Positions 27,217 through 37,899 of a DNA stretch of 64,000 bases are shown here, piece after piece. Source of the stretch: Tritrichomonas musculus (lineage: Eukaryota; Parabasalia; Tritrichomonadida; Tritrichomonadidae); contig JAPFFF010000008.1 in NCBI GenBank assembly GCA_039105265.1, forward strand, positions 5,394,001-5,458,000, given 5' to 3'. A model generated the notes under the pieces. The model was not told where the DNA came from. It saw only the letters and a program-made list of their open reading frames with translations, and ran no database searches. The position numbers were made by a program, and so were the translations under genes. How positions within the stretch are numbered: the first letter of the stretch is position 1; the number at the start of each line of letters is the position of its first letter.

Positions 27217-28437
27217 TTAAAAATTTTGTCTGTTTTTCTTAATTTGGACATTAAAAACTTCTTTGTTTGACTTCCTTTTTCTATGATATTGATCACTTTC
27301 CATGTTTGTATTATTCACACCAATTGAATCAAAGAATCTAATAACTTGCTTCTTTTTCCTCAATGTTGCTAAGTTCATTGGGGTCATTCCATTTAAATCA
27401 ATAGCTTCTACAGTAGCACCTAGCTCGTAGAGAGCAACACAAGCATTATATTGTCCATATAGAGCAGCAATATGAAGAGGTGTTCGTCCTCCTTGATCTG
27501 GTTTATCAATTAGAGCTCCATAATCAACCAACACTTCAATATTAAGAACATAACCATTTTTTGCTGATATATGAAGTGGCGTAAATCCGCGCCAATCTGA
27601 TGCTGAAGGATCACCGCCAAGTTCCAAAAGAAATTCTGTCATTTCATGATCTTTTAGTTTAGCTGAAATATGAAGAGGCGTTCTTCCATTTTTATCAGCG
27701 GTTTGTTTAACATAATAATCATCAAAAAGTTCAATTAAATCATAATTTTGCTTAAAAACAGCACCATTAAGTACAGTAGTACCATATTTACTAATTCTTG
27801 AAGCATTAACACCGTAACTTAGAAGATATTCGACAATGCTTAGTAAGCCTTTACTTGATGCGACATAAAGATTATCATATATTGTTTCAGGATAATCATC
27901 TTCATTGAAATTTGTTCGAACATACCAATCAGTGAGAGAAACAAAATTGTCTTTTGAATCACATTCTTCTTCTTCTTCCTCTCCTTCAACTATTTCATTT
28001 TCTCCTTCATAATCAGTAACAATAGAAAAGAAGGTTCGAGTATCAATGTCATCTTCTGGTATATCAATAATATCTTCTTCTTTTTGATTCATACTTTTAT
28101 CAGCGTTCTTAGTTTTGCTGTCGGCATCGTTCCCATTATTATCATCATATACTTCATATATTTCTTCTTCTACATCTTCCTCTTCATTATTTTCAGAAAG
28201 AGAATCTGTATTGAAATTTGCAATGAACGCTGTACATTTTTCTGAGTTAATTGCTGCAGAAATATCGAAAAGAAATGGCTGCAGTGGAAGAAACATATCT
28301 TTTGGAATTGTAAAGTGTAGATAAAAATTTTTTTCAGATAATTTTTCTTCAAAGAGTCGTTGAAGTTCTTCAACGTTATCATCCTTGATAGAATCAATCA
28401 TTGCATGAAACATATCATTAGCTTCTTGCGTATTCAT
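27217..28437 (-). CDS. Ankyrin-repeat protein with acidic central linker
   Basis: 406 residues. Residues about 1-75 are helical with no clear family. Residues about 80-165 are strongly acidic (runs such as EEEDVEEEIYEVYDD and EGEEEEEECD). Residues about 185-375 hold five to six ankyrin repeats with good TPLH signatures: NGRTPLHISAK, RGFTPLHISAKNGY, GGRTPLHIAALYGQ and NGMTPMNLATL. The C-terminus is basic (HRKRKSNKE), possibly a nuclear localisation signal. Ankyrin proteins are a large family in trichomonads and mediate protein binding; the partner is unknown. Divergent from the next ankyrin gene across 534 bp. Confidence 0.88.
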   Translation of the reverse strand: MNTQEANDMFHAMIDSIKDDNVEELQRLFEEKLSEKNFYLHFTIPKDMFLPLQPFLFDISAAINSEKCTAFIANFNTDSLSENNEEEDVEEEIYEVYDDNNGNDADSKTKNADKSMNQKEEDIIDIPEDDIDTRTFFSIVTDYEGENEIVEGEEEEEECDSKDNFVSLTDWYVRTNFNEDDYPETIYDNLYVASSKGLLSIVEYLLSYGVNASRISKYGTTVLNGAVFKQNYDLIELFDDYYVKQTADKNGRTPLHISAKLKDHEMTEFLLELGGDPSASDWRGFTPLHISAKNGYVLNIEVLVDYGALIDKPDQGGRTPLHIAALYGQYNACVALYELGATVEAIDLNGMTPMNLATLRKKKQVIRFFDSIGVNNTNMESDQYHRKRKSNKEVFNVQIKKNRQNF

Positions 28438-28971
28438 TTAAAAAAATATGAATTGAAATATCAAAATCTAGCCATAAAAGTATTCAAATAATTCTATATA
28501 AAGAAAATTTTGTAAAATTTTATTTGAATATCTCATTGAAAAATCAACTTATCATGCTAATTTCCAAAGGAAATGGTATTTAAAATATGAATAATGATGG
28601 AACATTATCAATAGCAGCCAGAAACATATGATTCTTTTTTGAAACATAAGTATTTAGCAATGCAAACAAAAATATTCCTTAATTTTTATTTTTTATAGTA
28701 TAAAAATTTTATGAATCATAAATAATGATGAATTGATGAAAATATGCTAAGATATGCTAAGATATGCCTGTTTTCAAATATTTTGTTTTTTGATAAAACA
28801 CAATTTTTCAAAAAATATTTGGCCTAGACTATTCATTTCTTACAAATTTTTAATTCAAATTGAGAAATGGTCTAATCGTATACGATTTTTGGCAATTCAA
28901 ATACATTTAATTAAATTATTATTTTTATTCGATTCCCTTAGCGAAAACAACTCAATCAAGTTACATTGTTC
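28438..28971. other. Divergent intergenic region between two ankyrin genes
   Basis: 534 bp, A+T-rich, no gene. A short direct repeat (ATATGCTAAG twice with a third partial copy) lies at about 28742-28770. Promoters of both flanking genes must lie here, but no TCA-type initiator adjoins either ATG. Confidence 0.4.
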
Positions 28972-30246
28972 ATGAGTATTCCTTTGGGCTTTATATCGCG
29001 TACTAATTCAGAAAATCGACAAGAAGAAGAAATTATTAATGCTATTATTCAAAATGATTTACCTACAGTTAGAACAATTGCTTCTAAATCCCCTAAGTTT
29101 GTCAAAAAGACAACATTTAATATCGAAAAACAATCAAACATGCAAGGCTCAATCCTCCCTTTATCTTCGCTTAGTTTAATGCATATTGCTGCTTTTTTTG
29201 ATTCCTTGGAAATTTTTGTATTTTTAGAAATGCATGCGCATTTATCACCTTCAATTTTGAATGCATCTTCAATACATCCTATTCAATATGCCGTATATGG
29301 TAATTCGTTAGAAGTTGCATCATATATTCTTAATAAATATCCGAATGAAGCCTTAATTGATGCATCTTTGTCATATGCACTTTACTACTGCGCAGCATCA
29401 TCGCCAAATGCTAAAAATGATCATATGATTCGACTACTTCAAATGAAAAAAGCACCATTCGTATACAGCCCCGATAACATACTCTGTCCAATTCACAAAG
29501 CAATAAGGCTTAAAAATATTCCAGTTTTAAAAGGTTTATTGAAAGTATACAATTCACAAAAAAAAAATTTTACAGAAGAACGTGGCATTATGACGCCTTT
29601 AATGACATCAATTTCATATGGATTGAGTAGTGGAGTTGATCTCCTTCTCCAGATAGGTGAAGATCCTTTATTCATTACTCCTGATGGCCGATGTGCTCTT
29701 TCTCATGCATGCTTCTGCAATCGAAAAGTTAATGGCAAAGATAGTAATATTGAAATAATTGAAAAACTTTTAATATCAATTGGCGAAAATAGCATTGAGC
29801 CTTTTGCAAAAAATATTAGTGGTCCTATTCAATGGATTTGCCAATCGAAATCTCCTCAAATAGCTAAAATGATTTTCGAATATCATCCCGAAATTGATGT
29901 AAATCGAGTTGACGAAAATTTCATATCTGCACCAACTACTCTTGCCAAAAAAGATATGCCTGTTAATGATATTATTGAAATGCTGACATTATTTATAGAA
30001 AAAGGATATGAAATAAATAGATATGACTTAGAAAATGGGCAAAAAACAATTCTTGAAAGTTTTTGCTTCACAATTAGCCCAAAGCTAGAAGTTGTAAAGT
30101 TTCTTCTTAATAATGGAGCTAATCCTTATCTTCCTTTTATTGGAAATAACAAAGCTGCACGAAAGAGGACAATTTATATAAATGCGCTAGAAAAACCTAA
30201 TTTAAGACCTATTATGATGGAATATGAACAAACACATCAAAAATAA
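28972..30246 (+). CDS. Ankyrin-repeat protein, 424 residues
   Basis: Start set at the ATG at 28972 (MSIPLGFISRTNSEN); the frame is open a little farther upstream without an ATG. The protein is a run of degenerate ankyrin repeats: EEIINAIIQNDLPTVRTIAS, LSLMHIAAFFDSLEIFVFL, IHPIQYAVYGNSLEVASYIL, LCPIHKAIRLKNIPVLKGLL, MTPLMTSISYGLSSGVDLLL, RCALSHACF, and a last KLEVVKFLLNNGANPYLPFI. The spread over almost the whole length with weak TPLH cores is like the large trichomonad ankyrin families. No second domain. Function unknown. Confidence 0.82.
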   Translation: MSIPLGFISRTNSENRQEEEIINAIIQNDLPTVRTIASKSPKFVKKTTFNIEKQSNMQGSILPLSSLSLMHIAAFFDSLEIFVFLEMHAHLSPSILNASSIHPIQYAVYGNSLEVASYILNKYPNEALIDASLSYALYYCAASSPNAKNDHMIRLLQMKKAPFVYSPDNILCPIHKAIRLKNIPVLKGLLKVYNSQKKNFTEERGIMTPLMTSISYGLSSGVDLLLQIGEDPLFITPDGRCALSHACFCNRKVNGKDSNIEIIEKLLISIGENSIEPFAKNISGPIQWICQSKSPQIAKMIFEYHPEIDVNRVDENFISAPTTLAKKDMPVNDIIEMLTLFIEKGYEINRYDLENGQKTILESFCFTISPKLEVVKFLLNNGANPYLPFIGNNKAARKRTIYINALEKPNLRPIMMEYEQTHQK

Positions 30247-30540
30247 TTCTAATTTTTATGTTTTTATTATTAAACTTTATTTGCGTTTTATTAATTATTT
30301 AATATTAGATCAAGTTTTAAAAAATATTAAAGAAAAAAGATAATCTATAAAATAAATAAAAATATGTCAACTATGCCAGCGTCAAAAGGGCATAATTTTA
30401 TAATCCATTTTGAAGTGATTCATTCGTTGAAAAGTGATTTCTTGAAATCTCAAAAGGATAATTTTCAATTGAAAAATTTTTATACAAAATTTGATTTTAA
30501 TAATCTTTGAGACTTCAAATAAATTAGGATAAATAAATAT

Positions 30541-33276
30541 ATGGATTATAATCTTATGCGTCAAGCAGACCAAACAAATGCTTCAATTGAATACATTGAA
30601 AATTACGAAATTGACGTAATAACTTATCCCTTGTTTCAAGCAGATCAAGAAATTGATTCAATTCAGCAATTGTACCAATTAACCAAAGATATTATAGATG
30701 AAAAAATAACAACCAAAGTTGCTTTAAAAATATTATATAAAATTAGAGATAAAATCATGAAAAATGATGAAATGTTAAATGCACTTAATGTTGAATTACA
30801 AAAATGGCTTAAAATATTCATAATTGAAACGTCAGGAAAGTATGCTGAGAATCTTCTTATGAATGATATTTTATCAGAATTTTTTTATATACTTTTCCAA
30901 GCAAATGATGAAGCAGATTCATGCTTTATTTATCTCATGGATTATAGTTTAGAATGCTGCACAATAGCAATCAGAATTTTTGGATATTATATCCGAAAAA
31001 AATTAGTATTGGAGCCTTTTTATAGAGTTATACGTAAAATTATAAAATATTTACAAAATATAGATTTACGCCGAATTTGTCTTTCAGTCATCAGAGAATC
31101 ATTGACAAACTCTCACTATTTATATGAATCGTTGAATCCAGATCATCCACTTATTTTCTTATCAATATCAGATGATCCAACAAGTATATCAAATGGATTA
31201 GAAATATGTAAGCAAATGGTAGAAGCTCCACCACTAAAATTCCCCCCTAATGGGTATGAATTTTTTTTCCATGAAGTCTTAAAAGCAATTATTTTTTTTG
31301 CTCAAGAAAAGATAATTTCGGATATTATAATTTTACAAATCACCGAAATATCTCTTTTATTCAAAACGATCGATTTTTTTTATTTAATGGATCCAAATGA
31401 ATTTTTATTCGCATGGATTTCATCAATTTTTAATATATCAGAAAGATTTTTAAACCAAGAGCAAGCTTTAGGCAGTAAACTTGATGATTATCTTATAATC
31501 GTTAATAATCTTATTAAATTTTGGCTTCTTCCGCCTAATCTCTTGAAAATCCAATCAACGCCTGAATTTAATAAGTTTAAAGAAGATTTTGTATCACTAT
31601 GCATGTCATTTTTCCTCAAACACTCAAATAATAAAAAAATGAAAATAATCATTCAAATAATGGAAGATACGACATTTTGTAATTATCTTGGCCAATATTT
31701 TTCATCAGTTCATACATTCAAGAACATTTTTCGGCATCAAATTAAAAACTATCACAGAAACATTGGTAATTGTGTTCTAATATCAATTTTTGCTTCTATT
31801 CTTAAAGAAAGAGAATTTTCAATAAATGACAAACCTTTTAAAAAAAGTGATTTCCATAGATTTAATGAAGTTATTGATTATTATGTTAAATTCCCACTCG
31901 AAAAGCCAGAAACAGATGAAGATTTTTTATTTGGTGATGCTTTTTCACGTGTTCTTTTTTCATTTTCGAATACATATTTAAAAAAAGGCAAAATTGATCA
32001 ATATTACTATGATAAAATTATTCAAAACATTTCTGTTCTTTACTTTAGAACGTTGGTTAATTTGCAATCTGACGATCAATCCAAAGAAAGATTATCTAGA
32101 AACATCGATTCAATATTGAGCATTCCTTTTGAGATTATTGAAACATTGTCTAAAAAACCTGAATTTAATCTGGTTGTTTCGAACTTAAAATTCAAATTTA
32201 TAGAGCACTACAGATATAAAAAAGAAGTAAAAAGTCTTTATGATCATCTTTTCTCTATTCATGATGATAATTTAAATAAAGCTTTACTTGATTTCGCCTA
32301 TCCAACCTTCAAAATTTCACCTAATTTATTCGTCATTATTCGTTCTTTCATACAAAACTGTATTGATGAAAATCAATATAGAGTAATGCATATAGTGATT
32401 CCTCTGATACAAAAGGCGCTTGAGTCGCAAAAATATCTTGGAGAAGTAGCAGAAACTATAGAAGCAATATCATATAAAGTATTTCCACAAAAAAGTGCGT
32501 CAATGTCGCCTGAAATAATTGATTATGTTAAAATGATCATCAGTATAGTGCATCTTTTATTAGGGCAGTTTATTTCAGCTGAGCCAAACGAAGAAGAAAT
32601 TATTGCTTGCAAAGTATTGAATATTTTTAATAACCTTTTGGTATATCAACCGATTAATTTTGGCTTTCTTGTTTTTTATAATGATTATTGTTTTCATCAA
32701 ATAATTGAAGAATTCTTTTCTTTGCTTTACACAAAAGATATTGGATTTTTCTGTCAGGACTCAGATTTTGTCATTTCTCTTATACAATTTCTTGATTCAT
32801 TCATCGACGCAGAGCTAGTTCATGATAAACTGTTTAACAACTTACATGTTCTATTTATACAAATTTTTGATTTGCATCAATTTGGTAATGATATGCTTTT
32901 TAAATTATCAGAGATTATGATAAAATTGATTGGAAAAGGCTTTAAGCTAGATGAAAGTTTATTGCAATGCATTTTAAAATATAAAATATCAATTGATCCA
33001 ACCTTGAGTATATTTAACAAATTGGTAATATTATTATGTAGAGTATATTATGGCGTATTTTTCAATAATTTAAAAGGAAAAGAAAATTTACTCTCGGATG
33101 ATGCGAATGAACTTATTCAATATATTTTTTCTGAATTAAGCTCTGAAAATTTTGAATATACTTCTCAATTTGAAACTGATTTTTGGGATTTCTTCGAAAT
33201 GATAAAAAATGTTTTATTGTCATCTTTATTCATTGAAAATAAAAATTTAGAAGCTGAAGAGGATATCCAACCTTAG
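30541..33276 (+). CDS. Large helical-repeat protein, unassigned
   Basis: 911 residues, almost entirely alpha-helical, rich in Ile, Leu, Phe, Lys and Asn, without transmembrane segments or catalytic motifs. Repeated helix pairs of about 40 residues suggest an ARM/HEAT solenoid (for example KAIIFFAQEKIISDIIILQI and NLFVIIRSFIQNCIDENQY). The size and pattern would fit a divergent karyopherin or a scaffold protein, but I find no signature that decides. Ends in an acidic tail (NLEAEEDIQP). Clearly coding, since the frame is open for 2.7 kb in A+T-rich DNA. Confidence 0.75.
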   Translation: MDYNLMRQADQTNASIEYIENYEIDVITYPLFQADQEIDSIQQLYQLTKDIIDEKITTKVALKILYKIRDKIMKNDEMLNALNVELQKWLKIFIIETSGKYAENLLMNDILSEFFYILFQANDEADSCFIYLMDYSLECCTIAIRIFGYYIRKKLVLEPFYRVIRKIIKYLQNIDLRRICLSVIRESLTNSHYLYESLNPDHPLIFLSISDDPTSISNGLEICKQMVEAPPLKFPPNGYEFFFHEVLKAIIFFAQEKIISDIIILQITEISLLFKTIDFFYLMDPNEFLFAWISSIFNISERFLNQEQALGSKLDDYLIIVNNLIKFWLLPPNLLKIQSTPEFNKFKEDFVSLCMSFFLKHSNNKKMKIIIQIMEDTTFCNYLGQYFSSVHTFKNIFRHQIKNYHRNIGNCVLISIFASILKEREFSINDKPFKKSDFHRFNEVIDYYVKFPLEKPETDEDFLFGDAFSRVLFSFSNTYLKKGKIDQYYYDKIIQNISVLYFRTLVNLQSDDQSKERLSRNIDSILSIPFEIIETLSKKPEFNLVVSNLKFKFIEHYRYKKEVKSLYDHLFSIHDDNLNKALLDFAYPTFKISPNLFVIIRSFIQNCIDENQYRVMHIVIPLIQKALESQKYLGEVAETIEAISYKVFPQKSASMSPEIIDYVKMIISIVHLLLGQFISAEPNEEEIIACKVLNIFNNLLVYQPINFGFLVFYNDYCFHQIIEEFFSLLYTKDIGFFCQDSDFVISLIQFLDSFIDAELVHDKLFNNLHVLFIQIFDLHQFGNDMLFKLSEIMIKLIGKGFKLDESLLQCILKYKISIDPTLSIFNKLVILLCRVYYGVFFNNLKGKENLLSDDANELIQYIFSELSSENFEYTSQFETDFWDFFEMIKNVLLSSLFIENKNLEAEEDIQP

Positions 33277-33614
33277 ATTTTGTTAATAAATATATATTGT
33301 TTTTATCAATTGATTATTACTTTTTTTTTTTTCTTAAAATCTTTTCATGTATGGTCTTAGATATCATAATGTGTATGTGTTTTTAAAACCAAATATATTT
33401 GGATGACCAAAAAAATTAAAAACGAATCGTTAATCAATTAAATTATGAAGTCTAAATATCAGGCCAAATTTTGAAGTTTAATCATTAGTTCTTTTGCTCC
33501 AAAATCAGTGTTTTTATTAATTTAAATCAGAATCTTTTTTTTCTGAGAAAAAGAGATTTTAAAAAAAAAAAAAATCCGAAATGCACTTTCCGTTTACAAA
33601 AAGCATAATCCTCC
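33277..33614. other. Intergenic 338 bp, nothing recognised
   Basis: A+T-rich with a T12 run near 33320 and an A14 run near 33560. No feature beyond the promoter that the following small gene would need. Confidence 0.35.
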
Positions 33615-33833
33615 ATGGATCAAGAGCAACGTGGCCTCCTAGTCATCCAACTCAAACAATTTGCATCAATGAGATCTTTGGAGATTGCTAAAGGAAACTA
33701 TGATCGCTTATCTTTATTGTTAGAAAACAGTCAGAAAGATGTTCAAATTAGAGAATTGACTCTCCAAAATTTTCGTCTTTCTTCTCAAAACACATATGCA
33801 AACACAAATCCTTTTGATGGAGTCACATCATAA
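33615..33833 (+). CDS. Small protein, 72 residues, with C-terminal NPF motif
   Basis: Not recognised. The first 50 residues are one or two amphipathic helices (GLLVIQLKQFASMRSLEIAK, then RLSLLLENSQKDVQIREL) with coiled-coil character. The tail NTNPFDGVTS carries an Asn-Pro-Phe tripeptide of the kind bound by EH domains in endocytic proteins; that reading is speculative. The first codons use C-ending triplets (CGT GGC CTC CTA GTC ATC), unlike random A+T-rich sequence, which favours a real gene. It lies in line between two same-strand genes. Confidence 0.55.
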   Translation: MDQEQRGLLVIQLKQFASMRSLEIAKGNYDRLSLLLENSQKDVQIRELTLQNFRLSSQNTYANTNPFDGVTS

Positions 33834-34077
33834 TATATGCATGTATTTGTTATTCGTTATCATTTACAATTCAATATTTAATTATTGGTTTGGAAATTGA
33901 TTTTTTTAGAAAATAATAATATTACTATTTTTAATAAATAAACATATATAATTATTGTGATATATATTATTTATTCGAATGAGATATTTATTCAACGAGA
34001 AATCTGCCAGTTACTCAAATTTTCTTATATCTCATTGAAAACAAAAAAATTGTTTTTTTATTTTAGTATAAGCTATT

Positions 34078-35304
34078 ATGCTATCTCAAGAAGCAGCCAC
34101 CCGTTTAATCAACTTAATTTCAAATGTCGATGATACTGCATCAACTATCCATTTAAAGTTTTCTTCTGAATTTTCAATTTCAGAAAAAGTATCATCTCTA
34201 ACAAATCTTTCGCTCCTGCTTCCAGAGGCCATACTTACTTTTAACCAACAGGTTGCTGCAGCATGGATTATTTATTCGGAATTTAAGGAGCTTCCTATAT
34301 CTGAAAATCCTTTTATTTCAACATTCACGTATATTAACCAAATATATATATCAAATCCAAACCAATTTTGCCCTTCTTTATGTGATATGATTCAAATCAT
34401 GCTAAATAATGAATCACTCAACTTTTTAAGTGATTTAACAATTATACAAATAATGGATCATGAATTCCCTAATACAAATTCTACTTCTCAATGCATGCAA
34501 CAAATTCATGTGGACAATCAAGAAGTTGAAAATTATCCAATTGTTCTTATTGAAAAAACAGAGAATAACGATTTTGATAATTTCTTAACGAATGATGATG
34601 TTCTAATTAAACTTATGACAAGTGGAATTTTATTATCTCATTTCGAACCGATTTTTCCAAGATCACCCCCTGAAGTAACAAAAATAATGAAAGAAGAAAT
34701 TCAATATGTTTCAGGAAGTGAGCTCCCTCCATTTTTCTTTGATCAAAATGTTGCATCTGATTCTAAGGAAGCTGCAATAATTTTATTGAATAAATCAACT
34801 GAAGAAGTGCTAGATTCAAACGAATCAGAATCTTTATTAAGAGCAATTCAAGAATATCCATCAATCGTTGAAATCACATCATTTTCAAATTCTAAATTGA
34901 ATTGTATGATAGATAATAATCATAAAATAGCAGAAAAATATATTTCTCAATCTCTTGAAAAAAGGAAAGACATATTAAATTTTTTAACAAATTTGAATAT
35001 ATCTGTCAAAACTGTCGAAATAATCAAATATTTAATTTTAAACCATAAAGTTGATGATGATTTTATTCAGAATTATATTACTCAATCAATGATCTCAATT
35101 CAAAATATGCAAGAAGAAGATAAAAATATCAAAGCGATGTTCTTCTGCAGATTCATTTTATATATATTAAATGATATTAAGCTCAATCAGGATGTTTTAC
35201 TTGAATTACGCACTTTTTGCTATGAATTTTCAAACAAGTCTATTTCTGAAGCAAAAAGGTTATATCAAACATTAGAGCCTTCTAAAAATGTCTCGCAGCC
35301 ATAA
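34078..35304 (+). CDS. CNOT11: CCR4-NOT complex subunit 11 (CNOT11)
   Basis: 408 residues. Residues about 215-405 match the CNOT11 C-terminal domain (DUF2363): SGSELPPFFFDQ, ESLLRAIQEYPSIVEI, KLNCMIDNNHKIAEKYI, ILNFLTNLNISVKTVEII, DFIQNYITQSMISIQNM and LRTFCYEFSNKSISEAKRLY, which align in order with the animal protein (KLPDLVENNPLVAIEML, SMEVVNRL, EFIHLYISNCISTCEQI and AFCIEFSRIREAAGLFRLL). The N-terminal half is helical, as in the NOT1-binding half of CNOT11. The subunit docks on NOT1 in the cytoplasmic deadenylase complex that shortens mRNA poly(A) tails. CNOT11 is absent from yeast, so its presence here is informative. Confidence 0.82.
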   Translation: MLSQEAATRLINLISNVDDTASTIHLKFSSEFSISEKVSSLTNLSLLLPEAILTFNQQVAAAWIIYSEFKELPISENPFISTFTYINQIYISNPNQFCPSLCDMIQIMLNNESLNFLSDLTIIQIMDHEFPNTNSTSQCMQQIHVDNQEVENYPIVLIEKTENNDFDNFLTNDDVLIKLMTSGILLSHFEPIFPRSPPEVTKIMKEEIQYVSGSELPPFFFDQNVASDSKEAAIILLNKSTEEVLDSNESESLLRAIQEYPSIVEITSFSNSKLNCMIDNNHKIAEKYISQSLEKRKDILNFLTNLNISVKTVEIIKYLILNHKVDDDFIQNYITQSMISIQNMQEEDKNIKAMFFCRFILYILNDIKLNQDVLLELRTFCYEFSNKSISEAKRLYQTLEPSKNVSQP

Positions 35305-36502
35305 ATGCCTGTTTTTTGATATCTTCTTGCATATTTTTAGAGTTGTTATGTAATCACGTTAGTCAAGCTTATTCTTGGATTGTTTCAAATGACCATTTTT
35401 TGAAACCATTAAATCGTCATTTTAGCTGTATGTAAATTTTTGTATAATGCTTTATATCAACGTGTTGCGTTATTTTGTTTTGTTTGATTAATAGCTAATA
35501 TATAGGTTTTATCCTAATTAAATGAAATTGCATAAGTTATCTTGATTACAACTAAAATAATCATTTAACAAAAATTCTTTGATTTTATATGTATTTGATT
35601 AATCCTTCTGTAGTTTTGTAAAGTGCGTCTATTCGTATGATTTTCAAAAGTTTATAACCCATTTTCTGTCTATATATTCATCTAAACATATCATCAAATA
35701 CCAAAAAAAAAAAAAAAAAAAGAATTTTTTTCACATTTTATTTGGTCTATTTGTAAACTTTTTGACACAATTTTTTGAATGTAATCTTTAAAAAATGAAT
35801 GAAAAAAATATTGATTAATATGAGTAACTTTGGGCAATCGTTAAAAGGAATTAATTTGATGTTATCCGTTGATTTTTCAATATTGCTCTATAACTATTGC
35901 AAGGATTGAAATGGTATTTAATAATTTATTAATATAAAAATGATTATAAAAAAAAACTATTTATTCAAATTATCTCATCGCCAGCGATTTAGGATAGGCT
36001 AAAAATACCGAATATTGTTAAATTAATCTGTTTTAAACACGCAAATCATAAAATTAATTGTTTTAATTGACTTTTATTTTTGATCATCAAATCTGATATC
36101 TTTTTGTATGAATTTATAAACGTTCATTTCATCGGTTATTGTAATTCATGTTAGTTTGTTGATAATTTGCTATTACTTAAAAAATCAAATTATTCATTTG
36201 TTGCTGGAAAAAAAGCAAATAAAATAGATTTTTTCCTTAACGTCTTTTTGTCAGATTTTCCTTTAAAATGAACATTTTACCTAATATGAACAGTACTATA
36301 ATAAATAAAACATTCAGAAAAAATAATCAAATAAAAATAAATTAGTGCTGCAACTAACACTAAAATAAAATCGGCCTTAAATAATCTTTAACGAATTTAT
36401 TTTTATATTTATCTAAATTTAAATAAAATAAATATCAAGTGATTAATGAATTTGAATTTGTCTTTTCAAAAAATAGATATTTAGGTATTTTGAAATTTAA
36501 AC
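35305..36502. other. Gene-poor A+T-rich tract, left part
   Basis: About 1.2 kb downstream of CNOT11 with poly-A (A20 near 35702-35721) and poly-T runs and no open frame of note. It begins a 10-kb gene-free zone whose other contents are transposable elements. Confidence 0.5.
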
Positions 36503-36510
36503 TTTTCTAA

Positions 36511-37891
36511 AGAGGTGCGGACACCTACTTAACATTTTTAACGTTTATAAAAATATGCATATCTTTTTATGTATTAATAATTACTAAATAACATTTTGAT
36601 ATTATATTATAGTGCATTTATTTTATATATTTATTATTTAAATGTTTTAAAATATCAATTATATAAGTTATAATAACACAAACAAGTATCCTATGAAAAT
36701 AACCCAATCCAGCCACCTGATGGATGGATTGAAATTATAATGATTAATTATTATATATATTGGAAATTAATGATTAATTATGCATTTTGTTATTTTATAA
36801 ATATTTCATATTTTGTTAAAAAGTTCATTTTAATGAATTTTTACATATTTTTTGTAAATATCTAAATAAATAAAGAATTTATTTAGATTATAATTACATT
36901 TAGATATATTACTTTTAATTTAATAAAGATATGCTAAATTTAGTTTAATTTGATTTAGGGGGCTGAGCTGCAAAAATCAATTTTAAAATCATAAACATTA
37001 ATAACGATTTTTTTTCAATAAAAAATTTTTATTAAAATATTAAGCAAATATCTTTTTATATTTATATGTATATCATAGATTATATAACTTTTAATAATAT
37101 TATATATACTATAAAAATATTTAAAATAAATATAAACAATTAATAAACTTTATATAACTGTATATTCTAAATACTGATCAATTATAAATTCAAAGCGCTT
37201 TTCATAAAATGTTAATTTGAGAGAAATGAAATAAATAATTTTCTTTATATATTTTGAAGTTTAATTAAAATTTAAATCAAATGTAGAAAGTTTTTTTTCA
37301 TTAATTTTTTTTTCATAAATTTTGAATAAAAAAATCTTCGAGAATAAAATTGAGAATATAGTAAATAATAATTGAGAGTCGTTACATTTGAATTCATATC
37401 TTAATATGTAATTTATTATTTTATTATATTATAATAATTATATGATATATATAAAATATATAACAATTATATATTAATAAAATAATTTTAAAATACTTTT
37501 TTTTATTAAATTTGGCCCATTTTCATTTTCTCAATTTTTTTTTTGGGCCAATTTAAGTGGAAACTATATCATACATTAATAATTAAATAATAACAAACGA
37601 GACACATTTTTTTAAATAGTATAAAAATGATTTTTATCATGTTTTTATTACTTTTTTTCTTCTAAATAATAGATTTTTCTCTTAATTACATAATTTCTAT
37701 AGTTTACATATTTTTATATTTTTTTCAGTGGTTTATATTTTTCTACCTCAGAAAAAAAATCATATATCTCCACAAGTCGGCCCCGTGGACGAAAATAAAA
37801 AATAATTATATCATTATAATGCACATAAAAAATAATTAATATATGCAAATTTTGGTGCGAATCTAAATCACTTCACCCTGTCCGCACCTCT
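36511..37891. mobile_element. hAT-type non-autonomous DNA element (MITE-like), 1381 bp
   Basis: Terminal inverted repeats AGAGGTGCGGACA (36511-36523) and TGTCCGCACCTCT (37879-37891) match perfectly over 13 bp. They are flanked by identical 8-bp direct repeats TTTTCTAA (36503-36510 and 37892-37899). An 8-bp duplication and a terminus of the AGAGGTG kind, as in Tol2 and other hAT elements (CAGAGGTG), point to the hAT superfamily. The inside is A+T-rich with no open frame, apart from GC-richer islands near 36955-36975 and 37775-37790. It would need a transposase from elsewhere. Perfect ends and duplication suggest a fairly recent insertion. Confidence 0.75.
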
Positions 37892-37899
37892 TTTTCTAA

